A DNA stretch of 64,000 nucleotides from Xanthobacteraceae bacterium 501b (lineage in GTDB: Bacteria; Pseudomonadota; Alphaproteobacteria; Rhizobiales; Xanthobacteraceae). The translations under genes and the position numbers were made by a program. Within the stretch, counting starts at the first letter, position 1, and every line of letters starts with the position of its first letter. The notes below the pieces were generated by a model. It saw nothing but the letters and a program-made list of their open reading frames with translations, searched no databases and was not told the origin of the DNA. The stretch spans positions 4,858,001-4,922,000 of the forward strand of contig KB899087.1 of assembly GCA_000378025.1 (NCBI GenBank). Direction: 5' to 3'. Positions 26,401-36,144 of the stretch are shown here, piece after piece.

Positions 26401-27098
26401 TGATGCTGGCGACCGAGCGTGGTCCGCCGCCCGACCAGCAGCGCCTGGCGCAGCTGCTGAGCGACGGCCTGGCGCGCGCGCCGCTCAAATTGGCGCGGGT
26501 GGAGAGCGCCGTCAGCGTGGTCGACGGCGTGGCGCGCACCAGCGCCGCCCGGTTGGCGATGGGCGAGCAGCGTTTCGGGCTGAGCGGGGCGCTCGATATT
26601 CCGGCTCTGAGCTTTGAGGCGACGCTGGAGATGCAGGATGTCGCCAGCGTGGGCCTGCCCGCCGCTCCAGCTGCGGCTGTACAGTGGCGAGGCCCGCTTG
26701 CTGCGCCAGAGCGCCGTTTCGACCTGACGGCGCTGAGTACCGCGATCAACATGCGGGCGCTGGAGCGGGAAACCAGGCGGCTAGAGGCGGAATATGGCCG
26801 CACGCCGCTGACCGATGGCGGCGAGGCGACGGACGCACCGCCGGTGCGCCGGCCCGCCCCCGCCCCGCAGGCGGCGCCGCGCGCGGCTTCCCCAAATGTC
26901 GCACCGCGCCGGGTGCCGGCAACACCGGCTGCCCCGCGCGTGCCGGCTAACCCTGCGGTACCACAACCCTACTATGGGCAATATACACCGCCAGGGACAT
27001 TGGCGCCGGGCAGCGCCGCGCCGCCGCTGGCCCCGCCGGTGGATATTCCCAATGACCCGCTGCGCAACCGCATCATTCTGCCGCCACTTGCGCCGTGA
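23472..27098 (+). CDS. Giant AsmA-family envelope protein
   Basis: A 1208-residue AsmA-type protein. One N-terminal transmembrane helix (about residues 3-25, LLLTIAGAIILAVAAAFAAPF) anchors a very long beta-rich periplasmic part with repeated Leu/Gly/Ala patterns, and an AsmA-like C-terminal block (about 860-1090). Known AsmA proteins are bridge-like and are implicated in moving phospholipid to the outer membrane. The last 100 or so residues are Pro/Ala-rich and probably disordered. The start is GTG 23472, preceded by GGAGGA at 23462-23467; an upstream GTG at 23424 lacks such a site. It is monocistronic between a flavoprotein gene and the converging serB. Confidence 0.88.
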   Translation: MQNLLLTIAGAIILAVAAAFAAPFVVDWSQWRSTFEAQAARTLGAPVIIRGPIDAQILPTPRVVLRDVSIGLDGGGTGITVAELSGRLNLGALMRGEVVADHVGLLRPRARLVVDTTGKLSLPTGATRPGGFSIAGLSVTEGSFEILDRANERTLKLDLVDLTGEVGGPIGPVRLEGEANAAGLRRRVRLNLTQFAADGTAKLRLGAQNVGSPLSVDADGVLSLAGGAPSFRGRAALVRAAPTPAPTPAPGGAGADMLKAWSLSAKVEATPQAVAATDLSLTLDAAERPLALSGSARLVGAGPGNPDSRLDLTLAARQLDLGAMTGGATPLAATDALARLLAPLADLAVVGSLDLSSDTVLLAGSAAREVKAGLDWSPGGWRARALEARLPGGAHIALSGSLPRVAATGDPNAALFGGGGVLEAQDLPAFVAWALPQASGLVASLPAGAARLSAELSVSAGGFALDKIALSAGESRFAGTAAYTLPPAGGRGRVDAVLTTSDVDVDALLPPIQRLVNLGVETTDLNLSLSGRQVRLAGGSAQSLDVILKGGADGLGIERLAIEDFAGLDLTGSGRLAAFGGGTAGSARFAAKLSGPRADGLPGLAGAFGLTQIEPFLVATQASLAPVDLSLTLVSQAGRTTIDANGRLGGLSGGGQIGFGADGKLSGRATLDARDGSAVLSGVGVPGLRPNLGPARLALDLGQRIEATLDFGGARLRAEGTAAFDAAGRLDPDLALTLESADLAALVPQLGASASGTVPARFTGTLGREGEGWWIRALSGSLGAQRLDGALAYMPGEPLRAELATPRWNVATALGLVVGASGADEAEGWSRARFGPAPLSTLAAELKLSVGRFDLPGGLALGEAKIVARLTEGRLAVESATGTLAGGTFAGKFNLGRAGEAVQFDGRLGLTSAESAALFAALGVTQPKLRGRVSTTLDVTGRGNSPFALASQLQGQGSLAIEGLEVDQSDPKALHYVMLATERGPPPDQQRLAQLLSDGLARAPLKLARVESAVSVVDGVARTSAARLAMGEQRFGLSGALDIPALSFEATLEMQDVASVGLPAAPAAAVQWRGPLAAPERRFDLTALSTAINMRALERETRRLEAEYGRTPLTDGGEATDAPPVRRPAPAPQAAPRAASPNVAPRRVPATPAAPRVPANPAVPQPYYGQYTPPGTLAPGSAAPPLAPPVDIPNDPLRNRIILPPLAP

Positions 27099-27133
27099 GG
27101 CCGGGGCGGGCCATTCGCGCCCGGCGTGCCGGT

Positions 27134-28027
27134 TCAGGCGTCGACGAATTCGTGGGCAGCGTATCCCTGGAGATAGAGCAGGGCGGTGAGGTCGCCATGG
27201 TCGATACGCACCTGAGCCGCTGCCGCCACGGCGGGCTTGGCGTGATAGGCGACACCGAGCCCGGCGGCGCCGATCATTGCGAGGTCATTGGCGCCGTCAC
27301 CGACCGCCAGTGTCTCGGCAGGAGCGAGGCCGAGGCTGTTGCTCCATTCGACCAGCGAGGCCAACTTGGCCTCGCGGCCGAGGATCGGCTCCTCGACAAG
27401 GCCGGCGAAGCGGTCGCCATCGGCGATCAGCACATTGGCGCGGTGGTCGTCGAAGCCGATCATGTCAGCCACGCGCTCGGTGAACAGGGTGAAGCCGCCG
27501 GAAACCAGCAGCGTGCGGGTGCCGTGCGCCTTCATCGTCCGCACCAGCGTTGTGCCGCCCGAGGTGAGGCGGATGCGCTCGGCGATCACCGTGTCGACCA
27601 CGGCGAGCGGCAGACCCTTCAGCAGCGCCACGCGCTCGCGCAGCGCCGGTTCGAAGGCGATCTCGCCGCGCATGGCCCGCTCGGTGATGGCGGCGACATG
27701 CGCCTTCATGCCGGCGTAATCGGCCAGTTCATCAATGCACTCCTGCCCGATCATGGTGGAATCCATATCGGCAAGAAAAAGCTTCTTGCGCCGTCCCTCG
27801 GCTGGGAGAAGCGCCACGTCAACCGGGGCGCCGACCAACGCCGCACGCAGCACCTCGATGTCGGCCGCGCCGTCATGCTCGATCTCGGCCGCGATGCCGG
27901 GATTGAGCCAGCGCGCCGCGCCGGGGGCGGGCAGGGCGGCGCGGGCACGGGTAAGCAGCGCGTCATCCACCGCAGGGGCGGCCGGGTGCGAGACGAGGAC
28001 AAGGATGTGGGACAGGGATTCGGACAT
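27134..28027 (-). CDS. serB: Phosphoserine phosphatase SerB
   Basis: A HAD-superfamily phosphatase that finishes serine synthesis by hydrolysing phosphoserine. Of 297 residues, the first about 80 form an ACT-like regulatory domain; the catalytic core has the nucleophile motif [10 protein letters not shown] at 87-96 (Asp87 nucleophile, Asp89 acid/base), motif [12 protein letters not shown], and the late [10 protein letters not shown] motif near 242. SerB is transcribed divergently from miaA with only 50 bp between the start codons, so their promoters must overlap. It converges with the AsmA gene. Confidence 0.96.
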   Translation of the reverse strand: MSESLSHILVLVSHPAAPAVDDALLTRARAALPAPGAARWLNPGIAAEIEHDGAADIEVLRAALVGAPVDVALLPAEGRRKKLFLADMDSTMIGQECIDELADYAGMKAHVAAITERAMRGEIAFEPALRERVALLKGLPLAVVDTVIAERIRLTSGGTTLVRTMKAHGTRTLLVSGGFTLFTERVADMIGFDDHRANVLIADGDRFAGLVEEPILGREAKLASLVEWSNSLGLAPAETLAVGDGANDLAMIGAAGLGVAYHAKPAVAAAAQVRIDHGDLTALLYLQGYAAHEFVDA

Positions 28028-28077
28028 GGCTGCGACTGGGACCTTGCCGCCGGGCCGGCGTCGGGCAAAAAGGCAGG

Positions 28078-29028
28078 ATGGAAACCCGGAAGAGCGAGGC
28101 GGACGTGACCGTGAGAGCTGCCCGTCCGCGCGCCGTGCTTATTGCAGGACCGACCGCGAGCGGCAAGTCGGCGCTGGCGCTAGAGCTTGCCGAGCGCACG
28201 GGCGGCGTGGTCATCAACGCCGATTCCATGCAGGTCTATCGTGACCTCCGGGTGCTCTCGGCGCGGCCAACGCCCGAAGAGGAAGCGCGGGCGCAGCACC
28301 TTCTCTATGGCCATGTCGACGGCGCCATGGAGTATTCCGTCGCGCATTGGCTGAAGGACGCGCGGGCGTCGCTGAACGCGGCGGAGGCTCAGGGCCGCCT
28401 GCCGATCTTCACCGGTGGCACCGGGCTCTATTTCAAGGCGCTGACGCAAGGGCTGTCGCCGATCCCGGCCATTCCAGCTGAGATTCGCGATGCCGTGCGC
28501 GGCCTCGATCTCGACGCACCGGCGCTGCATGCGCGGCTGGCTGCGGTGGACTCGGAGACGGCGGCGCGGCTGCGGCCTTCCGACACGCAGCGGCTGATGC
28601 GGGCGCTGGAAGTGTTCGAGGCGACGGGCCGCCCGCTGGCGCGCTGGCAGGAGGCGCCGGCGGAGGGCCCGGTCCTGCCCGCGGCCGACTGCGTGCGGCT
28701 TTTCCTCGCCACTGATCGGACGGTGTTGCGGGCCCGCATCGCCGATCGCTTTCACGCCATGATGGCGCAGGGCGCGCTGGAGGAGGCGCGGGCGCTGCTG
28801 GCACGCGGCCTGCCGGCGGACCGCACGCTGCTCAAGGCGCATGGCATGCCCTGGTTCGCTCGCCATCTCGCCGGCGAGATTCCGCTGAAGGCGGCTGTCG
28901 AGGGGGCCATTCTCGACACGCGGCACTATGCCAAGCGGCAGGAGACCTGGTTCCGCCACCAACTGGATGGCTGGACTGCGCTGCCGCGGGAAGACGCAGC
29001 GGAATTTCTGGCGCAGGCGGTCGCGTGA
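28078..29028 (+). CDS. miaA: tRNA dimethylallyltransferase MiaA
   Basis: MiaA adds an isopentenyl group to N6 of adenosine 37 in tRNAs that read UNN codons. The P-loop [10 protein letters not shown] is at about 22-31, the DSMQVYRDL motif that contacts the tRNA/DMAPP site at about 48-56, and [10 protein letters not shown] near 116. Length 316 fits. The C-terminal segment [16 protein letters not shown] is the conserved MiaA end. It is transcribed divergently from serB. In other Rhizobiales the serB-miaA pair is also adjacent. Confidence 0.97.
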   Translation: METRKSEADVTVRAARPRAVLIAGPTASGKSALALELAERTGGVVINADSMQVYRDLRVLSARPTPEEEARAQHLLYGHVDGAMEYSVAHWLKDARASLNAAEAQGRLPIFTGGTGLYFKALTQGLSPIPAIPAEIRDAVRGLDLDAPALHARLAAVDSETAARLRPSDTQRLMRALEVFEATGRPLARWQEAPAEGPVLPAADCVRLFLATDRTVLRARIADRFHAMMAQGALEEARALLARGLPADRTLLKAHGMPWFARHLAGEIPLKAAVEGAILDTRHYAKRQETWFRHQLDGWTALPREDAAEFLAQAVA

Positions 29029-29032
29029 TGCC

Positions 29033-30004
29033 TCAGGCCCGCGCCGCGCGCCGGGCGGGGAGGGGCCGCAGGCGCAGCACGATCTCGCTCACCACCGCGA
29101 CGCCGATCCCGGCACCGGCAACCCACCAGCTTGGGCTGATGGCGTAGGTGAAGGAGAGGTTTGCGGCCAGCACTCGGCCGGGGTCGATGCCGGTGGCGGC
29201 GGCGTACCAGCCGGCCTCGATCAGCGCGGTGAGAACGCCCGAGGCTGCAGCCAGCGCCGAGAGGTTCAGAAAGCCGGTGCCGCGCCCGTAATGCTGCATC
29301 ACCCGCCAGCCCATCAGCCAGACGAAGAGCCCGGTCATCAGCACCGGTTGGGTGACGTCGAGCTTCTGCTGCATGAAAAAATGCAATAGTGCGAGCGCGG
29401 TGGCGGGGTAGACCAATTGGTGCAACAGGTTCCAACGCGGCCCGCCCAGCCGTCGGATGGCGCCGTCCCACGACGTGGCCGACAGCGCGGCGAAGGCCAG
29501 CAGCGCGACGAACCCGATGGTGAGGTAGATGCGCAGCACGATCTCACTTGCCGCTGTGGCGAGGTTCCCAGTGTCGACGAGATAGACGGCAAAATGCACG
29601 CCGATGAGGAAGGCGGCGCCGAGCCCCAGCGTGCGCCGCGTAAGCAGCAGCTTGGGCCAGTTGAACAGCCGACGCGCCGGCGTGACCGCGAGCGAGACGA
29701 GCAGCAGGCGCACCGCCCAGTCGCCGACGAACAGGATGATCTGGATCAGCGGGCGCGCGCCCAGCGCCGCCTCGCCGCCCAGCGCCCCGCCGGGCGCAGA
29801 ACCGCCCAAACCCGGTCCGCCGAGGCCGGGTGCGCCTAAACCTGGCGCATCCAATCCCGGGCCTCCAAGGCCGGGGGCGTCGGGGGCGGCGAAGCCGCCG
29901 CCGAGCGCCTGAGCCAGCAGCAGGCCGAGGGGGAAGAGGACGACCAGCAGCGCGCCGATCTTCTCGGGGCTGAGCTTGCCGGAATTCTCGCGCAGGAAGG
30001 GCAT
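29033..30004 (-). CDS. msrQ: MsrQ/YedZ-like haem-binding membrane protein with a Gly-Pro repeat insertion
   Basis: A ferric-reductase-like transmembrane protein resembling MsrQ, the haem b subunit that feeds electrons to the periplasmic methionine-sulfoxide reductase MsrP. From LIQIILFVGDWAVRLL onward it has five to six helices, with conserved His in GVHFAVYL, NLLHQLVYPATALALLHF and VMQHYG that would ligate haem. Between the first helix (about 17-36) and the second lies an unusual insertion (43-68) of repeating APGLG/GPGLG pentapeptides. No msrP gene lies in this window. The stop is 4 bp from miaA's stop, the two genes converging. Confidence 0.8.
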   Translation of the reverse strand: MPFLRENSGKLSPEKIGALLVVLFPLGLLLAQALGGGFAAPDAPGLGGPGLDAPGLGAPGLGGPGLGGSAPGGALGGEAALGARPLIQIILFVGDWAVRLLLVSLAVTPARRLFNWPKLLLTRRTLGLGAAFLIGVHFAVYLVDTGNLATAASEIVLRIYLTIGFVALLAFAALSATSWDGAIRRLGGPRWNLLHQLVYPATALALLHFFMQQKLDVTQPVLMTGLFVWLMGWRVMQHYGRGTGFLNLSALAAASGVLTALIEAGWYAAATGIDPGRVLAANLSFTYAISPSWWVAGAGIGVAVVSEIVLRLRPLPARRAARA

Positions 30005-30145
30005 GGGCGGTCCGCTGGGGTCGATGACGGGGCAGTTCCCCGCCTATACGCCCGCAGCGGCGTCGGAATTTCACCGGCGCTGCGCACGATGGCGTGATGG
30101 ATCGCCGCGTCATCGTGCGAAGGGAATCGGAGACAGAGCGCGCCT

Positions 30146-31237
30146 TCACTCCTCGAAGATGCGGGTCACATGGCCCATCTTGCGGCCTGGGCGGGCCTCG
30201 GCCTTGCCATAGAGGTGCAGATGCGCGCCGGGCTCGTCGAGAATGGCCTGCCAGTCGTCGGCCTCGTCGCCGATGAGATTGGTCATCTCGACATGGCCGA
30301 GCCGCTCCACCGCGCCCAGCGGCCAGCCCGCAATGGCCCGCACATGCTGCTCGAACTGGCTGGTGACGGCCCCGTTCAGCGTCCAGTGGCCGGAGTTGTG
30401 CACGCGCGGGGCGATTTCGTTGACGATGACCCCCTGCGCGCCGTCCACCACCACGAGGAACATTTCCACCGCGAACACGCCGACATAGCCCAGCGCCTCG
30501 CCGATGCGGCGGGCGATCTCGCGTGCCACCGCATCCACAGCCGGGGTCACGTCGGCCGGTACGGTGGAGCGGTAGAGAATGTGGTGGCGGTGCTCGTTCT
30601 CCGTGACTTCATAGGCCTTGAAGCGGCCGTCCTCGGTGCGGGCGGCGACCACCGAGACCTCGCGCTCGAACGGCACGAAGCCCTCCAGGATCGAGGGGTG
30701 GTGGCCGACCGCCTTGAAGGCGGCGGCGGCATCGTCGCCCTCTTGGATGATGACCTGGCCCTTGCCGTCATAGCCGAAGCGCCGGGTCTTCAGCACGGCT
30801 GGGCGGCCGATCTCGGCAAGCGCGGCTTCGAGCTCCGCCTCGTCCTGCGCGGCGGCGAAGGGCGCGGTCTCGATGCCGAGGCGGGAGACGAAGGTCTTTT
30901 CCTCCAGCCGGTCCTGGGTGATGCCGAGCGCCCGCGCGCCCGGATGCACCGCCACATGCCGGGAGAGGAACTCGGCAGTGTAGACCGGCACGTTCTCGAA
31001 CTCGTAGGTGACGACGTCGACGGCCTTGGCGAACTGTTCCAGTGCCGCGAAGTCGTCATAGGCGGCGCGGGTGTGGGTGCCCGCGACGTCGAAGGCCGGG
31101 CTCGCCTCCTCGGGGGCGTAGATGTGCGTTTTCAGCCCGAGAGGGGCGGCGGCAAGGGCGATCATGCGGGCGAGCTGGCCGCCGCCGAGAATGCCGATCG
31201 TGTCGCCGGGGGCGAGAATACGGGAGGGGGCGCTCAT
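30146..31237 (-). CDS. purK: N5-carboxyaminoimidazole ribonucleotide synthase PurK
   Basis: PurK is an ATP-grasp enzyme that carboxylates AIR at N5 in purine synthesis. Of 363 residues, the N-terminal pre-grasp domain begins with [12 protein letters not shown] (14-25), the ATP-grasp domain has the FGYDGKGQ loop near 155 and the late motif [13 protein letters not shown] near 272. ATG 31237 overlaps the purE stop by 4 bp, so the pair is translationally coupled with purE first; PurE then moves the N5 carboxyl to carbon 4. MsrQ-like and miaA genes lie downstream. Confidence 0.97.
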   Translation of the reverse strand: MSAPSRILAPGDTIGILGGGQLARMIALAAAPLGLKTHIYAPEEASPAFDVAGTHTRAAYDDFAALEQFAKAVDVVTYEFENVPVYTAEFLSRHVAVHPGARALGITQDRLEEKTFVSRLGIETAPFAAAQDEAELEAALAEIGRPAVLKTRRFGYDGKGQVIIQEGDDAAAAFKAVGHHPSILEGFVPFEREVSVVAARTEDGRFKAYEVTENEHRHHILYRSTVPADVTPAVDAVAREIARRIGEALGYVGVFAVEMFLVVVDGAQGVIVNEIAPRVHNSGHWTLNGAVTSQFEQHVRAIAGWPLGAVERLGHVEMTNLIGDEADDWQAILDEPGAHLHLYGKAEARPGRKMGHVTRIFEE

Positions 31238-31743
31238 TCCGGTCGCTCCGTCACGGCGGCGGTGCGCGCCGCGCGCCATGCATCCAGCCTTGCCGCCAGC
31301 GCCTCGTCGGTGAGGGCGAGTACGGCGGCGGCAAGCAGGGCGGCGTTGGTCGCTCCGGCCTTGCCGATGGCGAGCGTGCCGACCGGGATGCCGGCCGGCA
31401 TCTGGACAATGGAATAGAGGCTGTCGAGGCCGGACAGCGCCTTCGATTCCACCGGCACGCCGAACACCGGAAGCGAGGTAAGCGAGGCGACCATGCCCGG
31501 CAGATGCGCGGCGCCGCCGGCGCCGGCGATGATGACCCTGGTGCCGGCTGCGCGCGCGCCCTTGGCGAAGGCGTACATGCGATCCGGCGTGCGGTGAGCC
31601 GAGACGATGCGGCACTCATGGCCGATGCCGAGCGCATCAAGCGTTTCGGCAGCATGGCGCATGGTTTCCCAGTCGGACTGGCTGCCCATGATGATGGCGA
31701 CGGGTCGATTGTCGGCGGCCATCCCGGCCGTCAGGTCGCTCAT
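31234..31743 (-). CDS. purE: N5-CAIR mutase PurE
   Basis: Class I PurE rearranges N5-CAIR to CAIR, the partner reaction of PurK. Its 169 residues include the substrate-binding [10 protein letters not shown] (about 19-28), the loop SAHRTPDRM (47-55) and the [11 protein letters not shown] loop (75-85). The frame is open further upstream to 32028, but the conserved protein begins at ATG 31743. Overlap ATGA with purK shows coupling. The region upstream (31744-32040) is a divergent promoter shared with the L,D-transpeptidase gene. Confidence 0.97.
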   Translation of the reverse strand: MSDLTAGMAADNRPVAIIMGSQSDWETMRHAAETLDALGIGHECRIVSAHRTPDRMYAFAKGARAAGTRVIIAGAGGAAHLPGMVASLTSLPVFGVPVESKALSGLDSLYSIVQMPAGIPVGTLAIGKAGATNAALLAAAVLALTDEALAARLDAWRAARTAAVTERPE

Positions 31744-32040
31744 TCTGTCTATCCGCACCTTTAGGGAAAGGCGGGGATTATAGGAATCGGCGCTTCGGGA
31801 GCAAGGGAAGATGACAGCCGGGCCAGGCAGAGTTTGCCGGGAGACCGGTGGCTGCCGCGAGGATATGCTTAACAGAGCCTTTACCAAGCCCCGGCAAAGT
31901 GGCGGCCGAGAGATTCCCGGAGGATCCCCCTGCCGTGTTCGTGAGTTGAACCGTCTGTGGGCTGTGGTCAGATCGTCGCCGAACCCCTGCCGGGAAAGGC
32001 GAGGCCGGTCTGTCCGGGGCGGGAACAAGCGGAGAAGTCG
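31744..32040. promoter_or_regulatory. purE/L,D-transpeptidase divergent promoter region
   Basis: A 297-bp non-coding region between divergent genes. It includes TTAA-N7-TTTA at 31869-31883, one base off the CtrA consensus TTAA-N7-TTAA, about 160 bp before the transpeptidase start. About one such near-match is expected by chance in 64 kb, so this is weak. No small RNA fold was recognised. Confidence 0.35.
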
Positions 32041-34137
32041 ATGTCCGGTCGCGGCGTAACGGGTAAGGGAGAGGGGCGCGGCGCGGTTCGCCGGAGGGCG
32101 TGCGCGACGCGACTGCTGACGGTGGCGGGTCTCGCCTTCGCGACAGCCGGTACCGGCCTTTCAGCCATGGCGCAGGAAAACGGCCTGGCGCCAATGGGCC
32201 AGGCCATTGCTATTGACCGCGCTGGCGAGGGCACGGGCGACAGCCTCTCCGCTTTCAATGTCGAGGCAGCGGGATTGCTGCGCTCCGGCGAGGCGGCAGC
32301 GGCATTGCCGGCGATCGCCGCTGACGACCAGCCCTTCGATGCGGCCGATCCGCGCCGTCCCAGCCCGGCACGCAGCGCCGCGCTGGCTCTCCACAGCCCG
32401 GCCGTTCCGCTTGCCGCTGAGACGGTTGCTGCCGAGCCTGTGGCGGTGGTTCCCTCCGCCGCACCGACGGTGGGCGATGGCGCGCCCGGCCTTGGCGAAG
32501 GCACGAGCGGCGCCGCTACGGAAAGTGGTGCAGCACCCGAACCGGCTATGGCGGCTCCCGCCGTGACGGCGGGCGAATCGGCATTTTCAAAGCGCCTCGC
32601 GGAAATCGTCGCGAGCGAGCTGGCGCGCTTCGCCGCACGGTCCGCCGACCGAGAGGCGCTCACTGCCTATTACACGGCGCGGAACTTTCAGCCCGCCTTC
32701 ACCGGCGAGGGTGGCCTTGCCCCGCTCGGGCAGGTCGCGCTCGACACCTTCGCCGCGGCGGGGGCGGAAGGGCTCGATCCCGCCGACTACGCGGTGGCCC
32801 CCCTGCCTGCCAATGCTGACGCGGCGCAGCTCGCCGAGACCGAGATGCGACTTGCCGCGACGACACTGCTTTATGCGCGCCACGTGCAGAGCGGCCGGTT
32901 CGATCCCAAGAGGCTGTCCAAGGATGTCGACCCGAGCCCGACCGTCCCCGATTCGGCGGCGGTCCTCGCGCGTGTCGCCGATGCGCGCGATCCGCAGGAC
33001 GCACGGGCGGCCCTTGCCAGCTTCGCCCCGCAATATGACCAATACCGGCTGTTGAAGGAGCAACTGGCGCAGCTACAGGCGCAAGGGCAAGTCGTGTCCC
33101 ACGCCCCCATTCCTTCCGGGCCTTCGCTGCGGCCGGGCGAGAGCGACCCACGGGTGCCGCTGCTGCGCGCCCGTCTCGGCGTCGGCGCGGATGCCGGCGC
33201 GCAAGAAGGCGACGAGTTCTATGATGACCGTCTGGTGGACGCGGTGCGTGGCTTCCAGCGCCTTGCCGGCCAGTCGGTCGACGGCATTGTCGGCCGCGGC
33301 ACGCTGGCGGCGCTGAACGATTCCGGCGCTGACCCCATTCCCGACATCATCGCCAACATGGAGCGCTGGCGCTGGCTGCCGCACGAGGTCGCCCCAGCCT
33401 ATGTGATTGTGAACATTCCGGAATTTATGGTCCGCATCATTGTGGACGGGAGCCCGGTGCACGAGACCCGCGTGGTGGTCGGCAAGCCGGAAACGCAGAC
33501 GCCGATCCTCAGCGAGAGCATGCAATATGCGGTGTTCAACCCGTCTTGGCATGTGCCGCCGAGCATCATCCGCAACGAGATGCTGCCCAAGTTGAGGGCG
33601 GACCCCTATGCGCTGGTGCGGCAGGGCATCGATGTGGTGCGCAATGGACGGGTGATCGATCCCGGCACGGTGGACTGGCGCCGCGCCGGCACGCAGGGCT
33701 ATTCGTTCCGGCAGGAGCCGGGCGAGCGCAATGCGCTGGGCCGCATGAAGTTCATGTTCCCCAACAAGCACTCGGTCTATCTGCACGACACGCCGAGTCG
33801 GGCGCTGTTTGCCCGTGATCGCCGCGCCTTCAGCCATGGCTGTGTGCGCGTGCACGAGCCAATGGAGTTCGCCGAGGCGCTGTTCACGCTCGGCCGGCCG
33901 GGCGAGGGCTGGAGCCAGCAGCGGCTGTCCCGCTTGCTCGGCGGTGACGAGAAATCGCTGCCGCTGAAAAATAAATTTCCCGTCCATCTCGTCTACTTCA
34001 CCAGCTTCGTGGACGGAAACGGTCGATTGGTGACGCGCGAGGATCTCTACGGCACCAACGCCGCCACCAAATCGGCGCTGGGCCTCGGCGGAACGCGCCA
34101 ATTTGCCGATCGCCGGGCGGACACGGTGCGGCGCTGA
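32041..34137 (+). CDS. L,D-transpeptidase, YcbB/LdtD type
   Basis: A 698-residue periplasmic enzyme that makes 3-3 cross-links in peptidoglycan. A signal peptide (about 1-44, cleavage after SAMA) is followed by an Ala/Pro-rich stretch, a YcbB-like scaffold (about 185-350), a peptidoglycan-binding domain (about 370-425, [19 protein letters not shown]) and the YkuD catalytic domain with the Cys motif [11 protein letters not shown] near 596-606. The length and order match E. coli YcbB (615) with a longer N-terminal linker. The start at ATG 32041 follows AGCGGAGAAG. The downstream neighbour is a DUF882 protein, also a putative cell-wall enzyme. Confidence 0.9.
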   Translation: MSGRGVTGKGEGRGAVRRRACATRLLTVAGLAFATAGTGLSAMAQENGLAPMGQAIAIDRAGEGTGDSLSAFNVEAAGLLRSGEAAAALPAIAADDQPFDAADPRRPSPARSAALALHSPAVPLAAETVAAEPVAVVPSAAPTVGDGAPGLGEGTSGAATESGAAPEPAMAAPAVTAGESAFSKRLAEIVASELARFAARSADREALTAYYTARNFQPAFTGEGGLAPLGQVALDTFAAAGAEGLDPADYAVAPLPANADAAQLAETEMRLAATTLLYARHVQSGRFDPKRLSKDVDPSPTVPDSAAVLARVADARDPQDARAALASFAPQYDQYRLLKEQLAQLQAQGQVVSHAPIPSGPSLRPGESDPRVPLLRARLGVGADAGAQEGDEFYDDRLVDAVRGFQRLAGQSVDGIVGRGTLAALNDSGADPIPDIIANMERWRWLPHEVAPAYVIVNIPEFMVRIIVDGSPVHETRVVVGKPETQTPILSESMQYAVFNPSWHVPPSIIRNEMLPKLRADPYALVRQGIDVVRNGRVIDPGTVDWRRAGTQGYSFRQEPGERNALGRMKFMFPNKHSVYLHDTPSRALFARDRRAFSHGCVRVHEPMEFAEALFTLGRPGEGWSQQRLSRLLGGDEKSLPLKNKFPVHLVYFTSFVDGNGRLVTREDLYGTNAATKSALGLGGTRQFADRRADTVRR

Positions 34138-34230
34138 GGCGAAAAGGCAGCTCCGCACCAGCGCGCTGTGGCTCTATAGCCACGGTCGAACATAAACCGT
34201 GTCCTGATGTGGTAATCCCTCGCGAATTTG

Positions 34231-34255
34231 ACTGTGCGGCACTCTTTTGCCACAG
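34231..34255. repeat. Imperfect inverted repeat upstream of the DUF882 gene
   Basis: ACTGT-GC-GGCA, loop CTCTTT, TGCC-ACAGT forms a 9-bp stem with a two-base bulge. It lies in the gap between the two envelope genes and lacks a T-run. It could be a weak terminator or an operator. Confidence 0.35.
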
Positions 34256-34329
34256 TGCGTTTCTAGTCCGAAAGGCAATAGGCGTGGGGGCGGGGTCGTA
34301 ATGACCTCTTAACCAAACCCGACAAGACT

Positions 34330-36117
34330 ATGTTCACCAAGCGCGGTCCGGGCGCTCCTGCCCGTACCGTCTCAGGAAACGTTGATATCGGGTCCCCGTC
34401 CTTGCGCATCACCCTCGCCCTCCGCTCGTCGAAATTCGCCAAGGTCGCCGCCATCGCAGCGGTTGCCACGCTGTGCGGCGCCGATTTGCTGCAGGACGCG
34501 GTGGCCAATGGCGACACGCGCACGCTGACCTTCCACCACGTTCATTCTGGTGCCAACGCCACCGTGACCTTCAAGCGAAATGGCCGCTACGACCCGGCAG
34601 CGCTGAAGCAGCTCAACGTCCTCATGCAGGATTGGCGGCGCAAGGAATCCATCGAGATGGACCCCCGGCTGTTCGACATCGTCTGGGAGGTCTATCGCGA
34701 GGTGGATGCGACGCAGCCGATCCAGGTGATCGGCGGCTACCGCTCGCCGGCGACCAACGCGATGCTGCGCTCGCGCTCGCGCGGCGTCGCCCAGACCAGC
34801 CTGCACACCCAGGGCAAGGCGATGGACTTTTACATTCCCGGGGTCTCGCTGGCGAAGGTGCGTGAGGCGGGACTGCGGCTGCAGCGCGGCGGCGTCGGCT
34901 TCTACCCCACGTCCGGCTCGCCCTTCGTGCACATGGACACGGGCGGCGTGCGCCACTGGCCGCGCATGAGCCGGCCCGAGCTTGCCCGCGTCTTCCCGGA
35001 CGGTAAGACCGTCCATGTCCCTGCAGACGGCAAGCCGATGTCCGGCTACGCCTCAGCCCTGGCCCAGGTCGAATCGCGGGGCAGCGAGCCGGGCGGCGCC
35101 GGTGCCGCCTTCGCCGGCCTTCCCGGCGGCAATGATCCCAAGCGGCGGGTTGCGGCCAACGGCGCACCGCCGAAGAACATTTTTGCCGGCCTGTTCACCA
35201 AGGACAGCGACGACGAGGAAGAGGCAACGCCGGTTGCCGCACCCACCGAGGCGGCGCCGGCCCGGGTCGCGGCGGTGGTGCCGACCCCACCCGCCCCTTC
35301 CGAGCCCCAACAGGTCGCGCTGGCCGCTGCCGTCCCCACCCCTATGCCCCGCCCGGCGCTGCCGGCCGCTGCGGCACCTGCGGTCGCGTCGGCCGCTGCG
35401 CCGATGGCGCCCTTCGAAGTGGCCTCGCTCGGCGCGGTGCCACTTCCCCAGCCCAATCCGCTGCCGCGCGGCGTCGTCGCTTCCGTGGCGGCGCCGGCTC
35501 CCCGTCCCGTCGCCTCAAGCGTCGCGCCCAGCGACAGGGCCGATCTCGCCGCGCTTGCCGCCGCCATTCCGCTGCCGGGCACGCCTGAGGCGACCAATAA
35601 CCGACAGATCGCCAGCGCTCTCTCCGGCGCGCCGCTGCCCCAGACCCGCCCCAGCGAGATGGGCGGTCTGCCGGAAGTGATCGTGCGCGGAACCAGTGGC
35701 GAAGGCCCGGCGCTTGCCTATGCCGACGCCGCCGGCAGCGTGTTCGCGGCGCCGCGGGCCCAGCCCGGCCGCGCGCCGGAGGCCGATATGGCGACTGCCC
35801 GCGCCGCCCGTCCCGCCGGGGCTCCGGCCACGCAAGCCGCGCAGGCGCGCAAGCCTCAGCCCTATTCGCAGGCGATGGTCGCGGAAATCCGCCGCCTGTT
35901 CAGCGGCCCCAGTGTTTCCGGCAAGGTCTCCATGCACCTGCCGGAACTCCGCCGCTTCGCCGCCTTCGTGCTGCCGCCGCGCCGCATCGTCGCGGCGCAG
36001 TTCAGCCGCGATGGCGCCAAGGGTCTCTCCACCTCGCAATTCTCCGGCGAGGCGGTTGTGGCGGTTCCTGTGGTTGCGATGATGACCGGGCCAGCCCCGC
36101 TCAAGAAGGCGCTCTAG
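34330..36117 (+). CDS. DUF882 (YcbK-like, M15-type) cell envelope protein
   Basis: A 595-residue protein whose N-terminal part (about 64-215) is a DUF882/YcbK domain related to M15 peptidases. It shows the zinc-type motifs SLHTQGKAMDFYIPG near 156-170 and FVHMDTGGVRHWPR near 198. A hydrophobic segment at about 36-58 is a signal peptide or anchor. After the domain comes a Pro/Ala-rich, likely disordered region of about 300 residues, then a conserved C-terminal block (HLPELRRFAAFVLPPRRIVAAQ). The M15 family cleaves peptidoglycan peptides; activity here is plausible but unproven. It follows the L,D-transpeptidase on the same strand. Confidence 0.85.
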   Translation: MFTKRGPGAPARTVSGNVDIGSPSLRITLALRSSKFAKVAAIAAVATLCGADLLQDAVANGDTRTLTFHHVHSGANATVTFKRNGRYDPAALKQLNVLMQDWRRKESIEMDPRLFDIVWEVYREVDATQPIQVIGGYRSPATNAMLRSRSRGVAQTSLHTQGKAMDFYIPGVSLAKVREAGLRLQRGGVGFYPTSGSPFVHMDTGGVRHWPRMSRPELARVFPDGKTVHVPADGKPMSGYASALAQVESRGSEPGGAGAAFAGLPGGNDPKRRVAANGAPPKNIFAGLFTKDSDDEEEATPVAAPTEAAPARVAAVVPTPPAPSEPQQVALAAAVPTPMPRPALPAAAAPAVASAAAPMAPFEVASLGAVPLPQPNPLPRGVVASVAAPAPRPVASSVAPSDRADLAALAAAIPLPGTPEATNNRQIASALSGAPLPQTRPSEMGGLPEVIVRGTSGEGPALAYADAAGSVFAAPRAQPGRAPEADMATARAARPAGAPATQAAQARKPQPYSQAMVAEIRRLFSGPSVSGKVSMHLPELRRFAAFVLPPRRIVAAQFSRDGAKGLSTSQFSGEAVVAVPVVAMMTGPAPLKKAL

Positions 36118-36144
36118 CCGGGGCGCACGACGCCTGAAACGGAA

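Noticed and set aside
31744..32040. Possible 6S RNA upstream of purE
   Set aside because: I checked the region because a non-coding RNA could sit in such a gap, but no long rod-like fold with a central bubble is evident; an Infernal search with the 6S model would settle it.
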